DNA of 35,474 nt from Solirubrobacterales bacterium (GCA_003133565.1 PKYB01000092.1:1-35474); one strand, 5' to 3'; positions 7,837-17,085 are shown, counted from the stretch's first letter. Made by a program: numbers and translations. The notes: generated by a model not told the origin, from the letters alone.

Positions 7837-9513
7837 ATGCGTGCAGCCGATGCCGTGATGGAGTGTCTTAAAGCCGAGGGTGTGGATGTCGTATTCGGGC
7901 TGCCTGGCGGCGCGAACCTGCCGACCTACGACGCGTTCTACGACGCCGGCATCCACCACGTCCTGGTGCGCCACGAGGCCGGCGGCGGGCATGCCGCCGA
8001 GGGCTACGCGAAGGCAACCGGCAAGGTGGGCGTGGCGTTTGCGACGTCCGGTCCCGGCGCGACGAACCTCGTGACGCCGATCGCCGACGCGATGTTGGAT
8101 TCGGTCCCGGTCGTCTTCATCACCGGCCAGGTGCGCACCGACCTGCTCGGAACGGACGGCTTTCAGGAGGCCGACACGATGGGCATCACGATGCCGATCG
8201 TCAAGCACTCGTTCATGATCCAGCACCCGCTGGAGCTGCCGCGCGCGCTTCACGAGGCGTTCCACATCGCCCGTAGCGGTCGGCCCGGTCCTGTCCTGAT
8301 CGACATTCCGCAGGATCTCTCCCGCGCCGACATCGGCTACGAGCCGGTCACCGAGGTCTCGCTGCCGGGCTACCAGCCGACCTTCGAGGGCAACCACAAG
8401 CAGATCCGCCAGGCGGCCAAGGCACTCGCTGCGGCCAAACGGCCGGTGATCTATGCCGGAGGCGGTGTCATCAACGCAAACGCATCGGCTGAGCTCACGG
8501 ATTTCGCCATCGCCGGCGGCTTTCCCGTCACCTGCACGCTGATGGGGCTCGGCGGGTTCCCCGGGACCAATCCGCAGTGGTTGGGCATGCTCGGCATGCA
8601 CGGCACGCGCACCGCGAACTACGCGATGGACGGCGCCGACCTGATCTGCGCGGTCGGTGCGCGGTTTGACGATCGGATCACGGGCAAGCTCTCGGAGTTC
8701 GCCCAGCAGGCGAAGTTCATCCATATCGACGTCGATCCGGCGGAGATCTCGAAGAACGTCCCCGCGCACATCCCGATCGTCGGCGATGCCCGCAACATCC
8801 TCGCCAAGCTGCTCGTCGAGTATCGCGAGCTCGAGCCCGACGCCAGCCGGATGGAGGATTGGTGGGCGCAGATCGAGCGCTGGCGCGCCGAGTACCCACT
8901 CGGCTACGAGGACTCCACGGACAGCGAGATCAAGCCGCAGTACCTAATCCAGGCGCTGTACGAGGCGACGGGTGGCGACGCCGTGATCGTTTCCGACGTC
9001 GGCCAGCACCAGATGTGGGCGGCGCAGTACTACCACTTCGACAAGCCGCGCCGCTGGATCAACTCCGGCGGTCTCGGCACGATGGGCTTCGGCCTGCCGG
9101 CGGCGATGGGCGCCCAGGTCGGCCTGCCCGACCAGGTCGTCTGCGCGATCACCGGCGACGGCTCGATCCAGATGAACATCCAGGAGCTCGCGACCTGTGC
9201 GCAGAACGAGATCCCGGTGAAGGTGTTCATCATGAACAACGGCTACCTGGGCATGGTTCGCCAGTGGCAGGAGCTGTTCTGGGATCACCGCTACAGCCAT
9301 GTCGACATGGGCCAGTTCCCGGACTTCGTCAAGCTGGCAGAGGCCTACGGCGCCAGCGGTTTCCGCTTCGTCGACAAGAACACGCTCGTCGAGGACATCC
9401 GCGCTGCGATCGCGACGCCCGGCCCGGTGCTCGCGGACGTTCGCGTGACACGCGAGGAAAACACCTACCCGATGATTGCGCCCGGTGCTGCCGCGCGCGA
9501 CATGGTGGGGTGA
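7837..9513 (+). CDS. ilvB: Acetolactate synthase large subunit
   Basis: ThDP/FAD enzyme that condenses pyruvate with pyruvate or 2-ketobutyrate, the first common step to valine, leucine and isoleucine. The product has 558 residues. The cofactor-activating glutamate is Glu47 in RHEAGGGHAAEGYA; the usual motif has Gln-Gly-Ala here, a mild variation. ATSGPGATN, GMHGTRTANYAMDGADL with ARFDDRITG (FAD region), and the ThDP motif ITGDGSIQMNI...MNNGYLGMVRQW (from about residue 437) follow. ATG 7837 is preferred over upstream in-frame starts because AGGAGGT lies 7 bases before it. ilvN follows after 6 bases. Confidence 0.96.
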   Translation: MRAADAVMECLKAEGVDVVFGLPGGANLPTYDAFYDAGIHHVLVRHEAGGGHAAEGYAKATGKVGVAFATSGPGATNLVTPIADAMLDSVPVVFITGQVRTDLLGTDGFQEADTMGITMPIVKHSFMIQHPLELPRALHEAFHIARSGRPGPVLIDIPQDLSRADIGYEPVTEVSLPGYQPTFEGNHKQIRQAAKALAAAKRPVIYAGGGVINANASAELTDFAIAGGFPVTCTLMGLGGFPGTNPQWLGMLGMHGTRTANYAMDGADLICAVGARFDDRITGKLSEFAQQAKFIHIDVDPAEISKNVPAHIPIVGDARNILAKLLVEYRELEPDASRMEDWWAQIERWRAEYPLGYEDSTDSEIKPQYLIQALYEATGGDAVIVSDVGQHQMWAAQYYHFDKPRRWINSGGLGTMGFGLPAAMGAQVGLPDQVVCAITGDGSIQMNIQELATCAQNEIPVKVFIMNNGYLGMVRQWQELFWDHRYSHVDMGQFPDFVKLAEAYGASGFRFVDKNTLVEDIRAAIATPGPVLADVRVTREENTYPMIAPGAAARDMVG

Positions 9514-9519
9514 GTCGCG

Positions 9520-10077
9520 ATGGGTGAACCCGGAACCAAGGAACTGCTGAGCCTCGAGGAGCTGAATGCCGCGGTCGGGTTGCGAACCGGCCGCAAGCAC
9601 GTCCTGTCGATCCTTGTCGAGAACCGTCCCGGTGTCCTGACGCGGATCGCCGGGCTGTTCGCACGTCGCGGCTTCAACATCGAGACGCTGACGGTCGGGC
9701 CGACCCAGGATGCGCAGGTTGCGCGGATCACGCTCACCGTCGACGGTGCGCTACACCCGATCGATCAGGTCACCAAGCAGCTGCACAAGCTGATCAACGT
9801 GCTGAAGATCCGCGACCTCGAGCCGAACGGCACCGTTTCGCGCGAGCTCGCGATGTTCAAGATCGCCGCCGAAGGCCCAGCTCGTAGCGAGCTTCTGGAG
9901 TTCTGCGAAATCTTCCGCGGCCGCGTCGTCGACGCGACGCGACGCTCGGTGGTGATCGAGATCACCGGTGAGGAAGAGAAGATCAACGCGTTCGAGGAAG
10001 TGGCGCGGCCCTACGGCCTGATCGAGATCATCCGCACCGGTGAGATCGCGATGGCCCGAGGACGCAGCGAGACCTAG
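9520..10077 (+). CDS. ilvN: Acetolactate synthase small (regulatory) subunit
   Basis: Regulatory partner of IlvB that confers valine feedback inhibition and full activity. The 185-residue length is typical of the ACT-domain type. The ACT domain starts around residue 27 with HVLSILVENRPGVLTRIAGL, then FARRGFNIETLTVGPTQD; the C-terminal ALS small-subunit domain follows from about residue 100 (SRELAMFKIA). It lies 6 bases after ilvB and 5 bases before menF, so menF probably shares the transcript. Confidence 0.96.
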   Translation: MGEPGTKELLSLEELNAAVGLRTGRKHVLSILVENRPGVLTRIAGLFARRGFNIETLTVGPTQDAQVARITLTVDGALHPIDQVTKQLHKLINVLKIRDLEPNGTVSRELAMFKIAAEGPARSELLEFCEIFRGRVVDATRRSVVIEITGEEEKINAFEEVARPYGLIEIIRTGEIAMARGRSET

Positions 10078-10082
10078 CGGCG

Positions 10083-11555
10083 ATGTCGACGCGGCCCCGC
10101 CCCGCGCAGCCCCGCTCGCGGGGTAGCGACCAGGCGCCGACAGCCTCGCCATTTGCAATCCCGGAGCGCCAGCGTGCACGCCTGGACGACGCGCTCGGTC
10201 GGGCGAGTCGCACCGCCCGCCGGCACGGCGAATGTCTTGCCGCGGTCAGCTGGCGGCTCGAGACGGCGATTGATCCGAGCGCCGTAGTGCTCGCCTCGCG
10301 ACGCCCCGGAGAGCCGTGGATGTGCTTCGAGCAGCCCGACCGCGAGGGCGCCGCGCTGGCGACGCTCGGCGCGGCGGTAACGCTCGAGGACCACGGTCCC
10401 GGCCGCTTCGAGCGCGTCGCGCGACGCTGGGAGCGACTGGCCGCCAATGCCGCGGCCGAGCCGCCACAGGGTCCGCCAGGGAGCGGCCTCGTCGTCACCG
10501 GCGGCTTTGCCTTCGCCGATGACGGCGCGAGCGCGCTGCACTGGTCGGGTTTTGCGCCCGCGTCGCTGCTCGTGCCCGAAGTGGCGCTCGCGCGGCGCGG
10601 GGGCGAGGTCTGGTGCACGGTCGCCGCGCTTGTCCGCCCGGCCGACCCTCCCGCGGCGCTGCTGTCGGCGATCGAGGAGCGGCTCGCCACGTTGCGCATC
10701 GCGCCGCTGCCGTTGCTCGATCCTCATCCAACCGAGCGCCACCGCGTCGCCGGAGCGCTTGCGCCGGAGCACTATGAGGCGGCGGTCGCCCGCGCCGTGG
10801 CGCTGATCCGCGCCGGCCAGATCGAGAAGATCGTGCTCGCCCGCGAGGTCGAGGTGCATGCCCCGGAACGCCACGACATCGCCGCCGTCTACGGCGTACT
10901 GCGTAGCGCCTTCAGCGGTTGCTTCGTGCTCGCCGTCGGGCGCGGTGACGCGACGTTCATCGCCGCAAGCCCCGAGCTCTTGATCCGTCGTGAAGGTCTG
11001 CGCGCGAGCACCCTCGCGCTCGCCGGCTCGATCGGCCGGAGCGCCGACCCCGCGGTCGATGACCATCTCGGCGAGCGCATGCTGCGCTCGGCCAAGGATC
11101 GCCAGGAGCACGCGATCGTCGCGCAGCGGATCGAGCGCGAGCTGCGCCCGCACGCCGTCTGGGTGACGATGCCCGACGAGCCGTCGGTCGTGCGGATCGC
11201 GAATATTCAGCATCTCGCCACGCCGATCCGCGCGCAGCTGACGCGGCCGGTTGGGGCGATCGAGTTGGCGGGCCTGCTGCACCCGACGCCGGCCGTCGGC
11301 GGCGAGCCTGGCGCAGCGGCCAATCCGCTGATCCCCGCGCTCGAAGGGATCGACCGCGGCTGGTACGCCGGCCCGGTCGGCTGGAGCGACACAGGTGGTG
11401 ACGGCGAGTTCTGCGTCGCGCTGCGCTGCGCGCTCGTACAAGGGAGCGTGGCGCGCTGCTACGCGGGGGTCGGCGTGGTCGCCGAGTCCGATCCCGCCTC
11501 CGAGCTGGCCGAGACCGAGGTCAAGCTCGAAGCGCTGCTGCCCGTGCTCAGCTGA
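10083..11555 (+). CDS. menF: Isochorismate synthase (menaquinone-type)
   Basis: Converts chorismate to isochorismate, the entry step of menaquinone synthesis. The 490-residue protein has a divergent N-terminal half. Its conserved chorismate-binding half contains KIVLAREVEV (from about 247), ASPELLIRREG, LAGSIGRSADP, HPTPAVGG, GWYAGPVGW and GVGVVAESDPASELAETEVKL. The last stretch carries family Mg-binding acidic residues. MenF is favoured over anthranilate or salicylate synthases by the menaquinone neighbours. It follows ilvN by 5 bases and converges on menD with an 8-base overlap of the 3' ends, leaving no room for a terminator. Confidence 0.93.
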   Translation: MSTRPRPAQPRSRGSDQAPTASPFAIPERQRARLDDALGRASRTARRHGECLAAVSWRLETAIDPSAVVLASRRPGEPWMCFEQPDREGAALATLGAAVTLEDHGPGRFERVARRWERLAANAAAEPPQGPPGSGLVVTGGFAFADDGASALHWSGFAPASLLVPEVALARRGGEVWCTVAALVRPADPPAALLSAIEERLATLRIAPLPLLDPHPTERHRVAGALAPEHYEAAVARAVALIRAGQIEKIVLAREVEVHAPERHDIAAVYGVLRSAFSGCFVLAVGRGDATFIAASPELLIRREGLRASTLALAGSIGRSADPAVDDHLGERMLRSAKDRQEHAIVAQRIERELRPHAVWVTMPDEPSVVRIANIQHLATPIRAQLTRPVGAIELAGLLHPTPAVGGEPGAAANPLIPALEGIDRGWYAGPVGWSDTGGDGEFCVALRCALVQGSVARCYAGVGVVAESDPASELAETEVKLEALLPVLS

Positions 11556-13227
11556 GCGCGGCTGCGGCCGCCGCCAGCCGGCGATGGAGCGCCACGCCGG
11601 CGGCCCGCTCGAAGCGCAGGTGTAGCAACGTCGAGCGCTCGCGCTCGGCCAGTGCGCCGACCAGCAGGTCGCGCAGCTCATCGAGCGACTGCGGCGCCGC
11701 ATAGTCGAGCCCGTAGAGCTCTGCTGCCAGGGCAAAGTCAAGGCCGGTCGGCGTCGCGATGTGCTCTTCGTAGACGTCTTGCTCGGCCGCGATCGGCAGG
11801 TGGTCAAAGATCCCGCCGCCGCGGTTGTCAAACAGCACAATCGTCAGCGCCAGTCCGAGCCTCGTAGCCGCGAGTAGGCCGCCGATGTCGTGCGCAAACG
11901 CGACGTCGCCGATCAGCGCACATACCGGGCCCTCGCTCGCGGCAACGACCCCAAAGGCGCTCGACAGCGTGCCGTCGATGCCGTTTGCGCCGCGGTTTGA
12001 GAGCACCCGAGGCGGCGCTTCACGCACCGGCCAGACCGTTTCGATCTCGCGCACCGGCATCGAGGAGGCGACGAAGAGCGTCGCCTCGGCGGGCAGCCAC
12101 TCGCCGAGCGTGCGCGCCACGGACAGCTCGCTGAGCTCGTCCGCGAGCGTCCGCGCGAGGACCTCGGCGGCGCGCGCATCGGCCTCGCGCCACTCTGCGA
12201 GCCACGCGCCGTCGGCCGGCGCCGGCGCCACCAGCGCGCCGGGGTCGGCGTGCAGCCAGCGCGAGACGACGCCATCGGGGTCCTGCCAGACGCCCGGCGT
12301 ACCGATCGCGATCTGGTCGGCGTCGGTGAGCGAGGCGAGCCACGTGCGCAGCGGCTTGCATGTCGGCAGCTCGCCGATGCGGATCACGACCTGCGCGACG
12401 TGGGCGGCCGTAAACGCGCCGTCGCGCAGCAGCAGGTCATAGTGGGCGAGCGCGGCAGCACCGGCGCGCGCACCCGACTGCGGGTCGGCGAGCAGCGGGT
12501 AACCGGCCTGCTCGGCCAGCGCACAGACCGCCGGGCCGACCGGCCGCCCGCTGCGCCCGGCCACGATCACCCCGCGCGCGCCGCCGTCAACATGCTCTGC
12601 GAGATCGCCGCCGCCGAGCCGCGCTCGCTCACGCAGCACCCACGGCCGCCTTCCGGGGCGCCCGCCGCGCACGTCCACCGGCCCGCCCGGCACCAGCGGC
12701 TCGCGCAACGGCCAGTTCAGGTGGACCGGGCCGGGGCGCTCGCCGCAGGCCTCGGCGACCGCGCGACAGGCAAGTCCGCGAATCCAGCGCATCCGCTCCG
12801 GCGAGTACTCGTGGTTGCCGACCTCGAAGAACCAGCGCACCGCGTCGCCGTAGAGCTTGATCTGGTCGATCGTCTGTCCCGCGCCTACCTCGCGCAGCTC
12901 CGGCGGGCGATCGGCGGTAAGGATGATCAGCGGCACGCCGGCCTCGGAGGCCTCGCTCACCGCCGGCGCGAGATTTGCCGCCGCCGTGCCTGAGGTACAG
13001 GTCAGTGCGACCGGCCGCCCGCTCGCCTTTGCCAGGCCGAGCGCAAAGAAGCCGCTACAGCGTTCGTCGATATGCGAGTAGGTCTGCAGATGCGGTTCCC
13101 GCGCGAGGGCGAGCACGAGCGGCGCGCACCGCGAGCCGGGCGAGGTGCAGGCGTCGCTCACGCCACAGCGCGCGAGCTCGTCGACGAAGCCGGCGATCAG
13201 TAGGTGCGTGTCGAGCGCGGACGTCAA
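11548..13227 (-). CDS. menD: SEPHCHC synthase
   Basis: 2-succinyl-5-enolpyruvyl-6-hydroxy-3-cyclohexene-1-carboxylate synthase, the ThDP enzyme acting on isochorismate and 2-oxoglutarate. The 559-residue protein has CTSPGSRCAPL at the substrate pocket and the catalytic-type glutamate in SHIDERCSGFFALGLAK. It also shows TCTSGTAAANL, ILTADRPPELREVGAGQTIDQ, and the ThDP motif GDVAFAHDIGGLL with IVLFDNRGGGIFDHLP. The start codon is TTG at 13227-13225, chosen because the N-terminus then matches the usual MenD length. It lies 9 bases from the divergent menH start, so its promoter must overlap menH. Confidence 0.95.
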   Translation of the reverse strand: MTSALDTHLLIAGFVDELARCGVSDACTSPGSRCAPLVLALAREPHLQTYSHIDERCSGFFALGLAKASGRPVALTCTSGTAAANLAPAVSEASEAGVPLIILTADRPPELREVGAGQTIDQIKLYGDAVRWFFEVGNHEYSPERMRWIRGLACRAVAEACGERPGPVHLNWPLREPLVPGGPVDVRGGRPGRRPWVLRERARLGGGDLAEHVDGGARGVIVAGRSGRPVGPAVCALAEQAGYPLLADPQSGARAGAAALAHYDLLLRDGAFTAAHVAQVVIRIGELPTCKPLRTWLASLTDADQIAIGTPGVWQDPDGVVSRWLHADPGALVAPAPADGAWLAEWREADARAAEVLARTLADELSELSVARTLGEWLPAEATLFVASSMPVREIETVWPVREAPPRVLSNRGANGIDGTLSSAFGVVAASEGPVCALIGDVAFAHDIGGLLAATRLGLALTIVLFDNRGGGIFDHLPIAAEQDVYEEHIATPTGLDFALAAELYGLDYAAPQSLDELRDLLVGALAERERSTLLHLRFERAAGVALHRRLAAAAAALS

Positions 13228-13236
13228 GATGGTGGG

Positions 13237-13935
13237 GTGTCAGAGACGGTCGTGATGCTGCATGGATTCGGCGGCACGGCGCGCCACTGGGACCGTGTCC
13301 TGGCGCTAACCGATCGCGAACGCTACTCGCCGCTGGCGCTCGAGCTCGCCGACGCGGACCCAATGAGCATCGCCGGCGCGCTCGACCTCGTTGCCGCAGC
13401 GGAGCCGGAGCGGTTCATTTTGTGCGGTTATTCGATGGGCGGACGCGTGGCTCTTCACGTCGCAGCCGCGTTTCCGGATCGCGTCTCGCGCCTCGTTCTC
13501 GTCTCGACGAGCGCCGGAATCGAGGACGAACGCGCGCGGCTCGAGCGCCGTGCCCTGGACGAAGCGCTCGCAATCGCGATCGAGGAAGGCTCGACCGAGG
13601 ATTTCATCGCGCGCTGGCGGACGACGCCGCTCTTTGCCCTTGATCCCGGCTGGGTGCACGAGCTGGTCGCGGCGGACACGCGCCGCCTTTCACCGGCTGC
13701 GCTAGCGGCGACGCTGCGGGCGTTCAGCGCTGGCGCCCTCGAGCCGCTGTGGGGGCGGCTCGACACGCTCGCGATGCCTGCCGTCGTACTCGCTGGCGAG
13801 CGCGACGCCGCCTACTGCGAGATCGGCGCGCGTCTTGCGGCGGCGCTTGGGAGCGGGCGTTTTCAGCTGGTCGGCGATGCCGGGCATCGCGTCGCGCTCG
13901 AGGCGCCCGAGGCGGTGCTCGCGGCGTTCGCGTAG
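13237..13935 (+). CDS. menH: SHCHC synthase, alpha/beta hydrolase
   Basis: MenH removes pyruvate from SEPHCHC to give SHCHC. The product is 232 residues from the GTG at 13237. Visible features are the oxyanion loop HGFGGTARHWD near residue 9, the nucleophile elbow GYSMGGR (Ser66), ALEPLWGRL...VVLAGERDAAY, and the catalytic histidine in GDAGHRVALEAPE (about His217). A longer frame from GTG 13204 would overlap the menD start and lacks support. CAAGAT, a weak -10 lookalike, lies 6 bases before GTG 13237. It is divergent from menD. Confidence 0.88.
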   Translation: MSETVVMLHGFGGTARHWDRVLALTDRERYSPLALELADADPMSIAGALDLVAAAEPERFILCGYSMGGRVALHVAAAFPDRVSRLVLVSTSAGIEDERARLERRALDEALAIAIEEGSTEDFIARWRTTPLFALDPGWVHELVAADTRRLSPAALAATLRAFSAGALEPLWGRLDTLAMPAVVLAGERDAAYCEIGARLAAALGSGRFQLVGDAGHRVALEAPEAVLAAFA

Positions 13936-13983
13936 CACGGCGGGTGAGGGGCGGCGCGGCGGGGCGAGAGGATGCGCCCTGGC

Positions 13984-14748
13984 CTACCCTGGCCCGGGTT
14001 GGGTGTCGCTGAGGATGCGGCCGTCCTTGAGGCTGATCGTGCGCTGGGCGGCCTCCGCGATCCGCGGCTCGTGGGTGATCAGGACGATCGTCTGGTTGCC
14101 TTCCGCAACGAGGCGCTCAAGCAGCTCGAGGATCTCGCTGCCGCTCGCGGTGTCGAGGTTGCCGGTTGGCTCGTCGGCGAGCAGGACCGCGGGCCGATTG
14201 GCGAGCGCGCGGGCAATCGCCACGCGTTGCTGCTCGCCACCGGAGAGCTGCGAGGGGAGGTGCTGCGCCCGATGAGCGAGGCCAACGCTGCCCAGCAGCT
14301 CGGCGACGCGCTCGGCACGCTGCGCCGAGCTCTCGTGGCGCGTCGCGATCGCCACCTCGACGTTGTCGGCGGCGCTGAGGGTGGGGATGAGGTTGAACTG
14401 CTGGAAGACGAAGCCGATCGTGTCGCGGCGAAGGCGCGTCAGCTCGCGCTCGCCGAGGCTCGTCAGATCGCGACCGAGCAGCTCGATGCGCCCGGTGGTT
14501 GGCCGGTCGAGTGCCCCGAGCAGTTGCAACAGCGTCGTCTTGCCCGAGCCGCTGGCACCGACGATCGCGAGAAACTCACCCGCGCTGACCGTCAGGTCGA
14601 TCGAGTCCAACGCGCACACCGCAGTCGCGCCGGAGCCGTAGGTCTTTGTGACTCCGCTCAGGCCATAGATCGACTCGAGCGTTGCCGTTCCCTCAGCGAG
14701 GTCGCTGGCGGTCGGGGTCGGGAGGGGTTCCAGGGTTGTGGATGGCAT
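13984..14748 (-). CDS. ABC transporter ATP-binding protein (MacB/LolD type)
   Basis: A 254-residue ATPase with Walker A GASGSGKTT, Q-loop FVFQQFNLIPTL, signature LSGGEQQR, Walker B AVLLADEPTGNLD and the H-loop histidine in LITHEP. The FQQFNLIP and DEPTGNLDT forms are typical of the MacB/LolD/FtsE-like subfamily that works with a four-helix permease. It is the second gene of a unit with the permease 42 bases upstream. About 25 residues precede the ATPase domain. It probably powers extrusion or mechanotransmission at the membrane; substrate unknown. Confidence 0.93.
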   Translation of the reverse strand: MPSTTLEPLPTPTASDLAEGTATLESIYGLSGVTKTYGSGATAVCALDSIDLTVSAGEFLAIVGASGSGKTTLLQLLGALDRPTTGRIELLGRDLTSLGERELTRLRRDTIGFVFQQFNLIPTLSAADNVEVAIATRHESSAQRAERVAELLGSVGLAHRAQHLPSQLSGGEQQRVAIARALANRPAVLLADEPTGNLDTASGSEILELLERLVAEGNQTIVLITHEPRIAEAAQRTISLKDGRILSDTQPGPG

Positions 14749-14790
14749 GAGTCTTTGCCTCGATTCTTTAGTCGTGGGGTAGGACTAGGA

Positions 14791-16287
14791 CTATTCGACG
14801 GTGCGCAGTGCGGCAGCCGGTCGCAGGCGGGCGGCGCGCAGTCCGCCGATCGCCCCGGAGACGAGGCCGCCGAGGATCGCGAGCCCGACCGCGATCGCGA
14901 TCAGCTCGATGCTCGCCGTTGCGTTGATCTTCACCGCAGTGGTGCCGGATGTGATCGCGGCGGCCGCCTGGCCGAAGAAGCCGCCGCCACCGCCGCCTGC
15001 GGCGGCTGCGGGCGACGCGACGGTGGCCTTCAGCGTCCAGCCGAGCGCGTCGATCGCGGCGATGCCGCCGACGCCGAGGAGGACTCCGATCACGCCTCCG
15101 GCGACGCCCTGGCCGAGCGCCTCGCCGCAGATCTGGCGTACGACCTGCCAGCGCGACCAACCGATCGCCTTGAGCGTGCCGATCTCACGGGTCCGCTTGG
15201 CGACGGACGCGAGCGTCAGCAGGCTGGCGATGAGCACGGCGGCGATCAGGGCGATGATCTCGAGCGCGGTGCCGAGCTTGGACGACAGGCTCTTCGCGTC
15301 GGTCAGCGATCCGCTGACACGCGACGCGAGATCTGACGCCGTCGTCACCGACGAGCCCGTGAAGTCCTTGCTGATCGTCGCCGCGACGGCCGTCACGTCA
15401 CTCGCGCTTGCCGCCTCTACCTCGGCGGTGTCGATCTGGCCCGTGTAGCCGGACACCTTCTGCAGCGTTGCGAGCTTGACGTAGATGTCGCTCGCCGTGC
15501 CGCCGAGCGGCGCCGAAGAGATGCCGATGACGTCAAAGGTCTTGCCGCCGAGCGTGATCTTCGAGCCGACCGACAGGTTCGCGGAGTTTGCGTAGCCGGT
15601 TGAGACGATCGCCTCGTAGGCGTTGCCGCCACTCGTGAAATAGCTGCCCTTGGTGATCTGGCTGGGCGTCACCGCAGCCAGCGTCGGCTGTGTCTGATCG
15701 ACGCCAGTGACGGAGGTCGAGGCAGTCGTTAGAGAACCGCCGTTGAGGGCACCGCTAGCCGGCCCAAAACCGCCGCCGCCGCCGTGTCGCCCGCCGCTCG
15801 TTCGCGACTGCGTGATCTTGATCTTTGGCACCGTGCCGGAGATGTGGGTATCGGTCAGGGTCAGCGACCCGGCAACCGCCTGGACGTCCGAGATCTTGCT
15901 GAGGCTTGTCAATTTTGTGGCGGAGAACGTCAGGTTGCCCGACGCGCGAAAGGTGTCGGTATCGACCTTCGAGCCCGCCTTCAGGCTCGCGAAGTTCACT
16001 CCGCCACCGGGGCCGACCTCGGAGCGAAGCTGCTCCTGCTGGGATTTGGAAAGCGCAGCGAAGCCGCCCTTCCCGTTTGTGGTCACCTTCAGCGGACGGC
16101 TCACCGACATGTCCGTTCCGATCCCGGTCAGGGGCTTCAAAACGGTCGCCTGTGCGTTGTCGAGACCGGTCGAGAGGCCGTTGACCATCACGACCAAGGC
16201 GACGCCGACTGCGAGGCCGAGCGCCGTCAGAATCGTCCGACCACGGCGACGCCGCAACTCCGAGAGGATGTATTTGAAGAAGAACAT
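14791..16287 (-). CDS. MacB/FtsX-type ABC transporter permease
   Basis: A 498-residue permease. One transmembrane helix lies near the N-terminus (about 18-40, after a basic LRRRRGRT). A long extracytoplasmic MacB-like domain follows, then three C-terminal helices with the FtsX signature region VAKRTREIGTLKAIGWSR. The ATG at 16287 is favoured over an upstream in-frame extension because GGGAG sits 5 bases before it and the transmembrane pattern then starts normally. The outer domain has a glycine-rich insert at about 165-175, and a run of six glycines at about 431-436 precedes the last helix. It forms an exporter with the downstream ATPase; substrate unknown. Confidence 0.92.
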   Translation of the reverse strand: MFFFKYILSELRRRRGRTILTALGLAVGVALVVMVNGLSTGLDNAQATVLKPLTGIGTDMSVSRPLKVTTNGKGGFAALSKSQQEQLRSEVGPGGGVNFASLKAGSKVDTDTFRASGNLTFSATKLTSLSKISDVQAVAGSLTLTDTHISGTVPKIKITQSRTSGGRHGGGGGFGPASGALNGGSLTTASTSVTGVDQTQPTLAAVTPSQITKGSYFTSGGNAYEAIVSTGYANSANLSVGSKITLGGKTFDVIGISSAPLGGTASDIYVKLATLQKVSGYTGQIDTAEVEAASASDVTAVAATISKDFTGSSVTTASDLASRVSGSLTDAKSLSSKLGTALEIIALIAAVLIASLLTLASVAKRTREIGTLKAIGWSRWQVVRQICGEALGQGVAGGVIGVLLGVGGIAAIDALGWTLKATVASPAAAAGGGGGGFFGQAAAAITSGTTAVKINATASIELIAIAVGLAILGGLVSGAIGGLRAARLRPAAALRTVE

Positions 16288-16535
16288 GAACGCTCCCTGG
16301 CGCGAGCCGCGCCGTCGCCGGTAAGGGAGCAGAGGATCACCTCCAATCCCATGGCGGCCGTAACGGTCAGCTGGGGATTGGCTGAGCGCGGAGCGGCTTG
16401 ACGGCGGTCCTGGGCTCGCGGCGAACATCGATCCCGCGGCTTGACGGCGTCGAGGCGCCCTGCGCCTGCCATCATCCCGAGGCCTCGCGGGCTAGCCGCG
16501 CGGAGTCACTGCCATCACTGCCGAAGGGGGAATCG

Positions 16536-17048
16536 ATGCGGCCACTGCCAAACCTCTGCTCAGCCCGGGCCTTTCGCCGTGTCGCACTGCTCGCCGGCGC
16601 CGGCGCGCTGGCGCTTTCGCTCGGCGGGCTGAGCGCGGGCTCAGCCGGCGCGAGCACCGCGCACGCGAGCGCGCTGAAGCTGCCAGCGGAGCGCACCAGC
16701 CCGACGGGGAACTTCTTCACGCTGGAGGCCTACGACCCGCCGACCTCGGCGAAAAAGCCGGTGGCGAACTTCAAGATCAAGGTCTGCACAAGCGCCCACA
16801 CGCCGGCGGACACAACGATCGACCCGGCCTTGTTCACGCTGAGCCTCACCAAGGGCGCGCCGGTCGCCGAATCGCCGCTCGTGGCGTCGAAGCCGGCGCT
16901 CGGTCCCACGCCGCTGAAGCCGCTGAAGTGCGCCGAGGGATGGCTCGGCTTCGCACTGGCGAAGGGCAAGACGGTGGCGGCCGTCGATAAGACGATCTCG
17001 ACGCTCGAGTACGAATACAACGGCAAGATCTCCTGGGACGTCGGCTGA
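16536..17048 (+). CDS. Secreted protein, DUF4352-like beta domain
   Basis: A 170-residue protein with a Sec signal peptide: a basic N-region, a hydrophobic core LALLAGAGALALSLGG-like stretch around residues 17-32, and alanine-rich cleavage sites near residues 40-48. The mature part (KLPAERTSPTGNFFTLEAYDPP..., ending EYNGKISWDVG) has two cysteines and looks like an immunoglobulin-like DUF4352 domain; this is a weak resemblance. ATG 16536 follows AAGGGGG with good spacing; a longer upstream frame is rejected. It is divergent from the ABC permease, for which it might be an extracytoplasmic partner (inference). Confidence 0.75.
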   Translation: MRPLPNLCSARAFRRVALLAGAGALALSLGGLSAGSAGASTAHASALKLPAERTSPTGNFFTLEAYDPPTSAKKPVANFKIKVCTSAHTPADTTIDPALFTLSLTKGAPVAESPLVASKPALGPTPLKPLKCAEGWLGFALAKGKTVAAVDKTISTLEYEYNGKISWDVG

Positions 17049-17063
17049 GCAGCACCTAGGCCC

Positions 17064-17083
17064 GCCGGCGCTAGGCCGCCGGC
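17064..17083. terminator. Hairpin between convergent genes
   Basis: GCCGGCG (17064-17070) and CGCCGGC (17077-17083) form a perfect 7-bp all-GC stem with a 6-nt loop. It occupies the 37-base gap between the stops of the secreted protein and menC. It is symmetric, so it could serve both strands, although no T tract is present. Confidence 0.6.
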
Positions 17084-17085
17084 AC

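Noticed and set aside
10074-11840. 588-codon minus-strand frame over menF
   Set aside because: It is antisense to menF, rich in Arg/Ala/Asp, has no family motif, and arises from third-position GC bias.
13972-15336. 454-codon plus-strand frame over the ABC transporter genes
   Set aside because: Asp/Arg/Glu-rich shadow of the real minus-strand ATPase and permease.
14791-16428. Upstream extension of the ABC permease to 16428
   Set aside because: The added 47 residues are low-complexity and would bypass a good ribosome site before ATG 16287.
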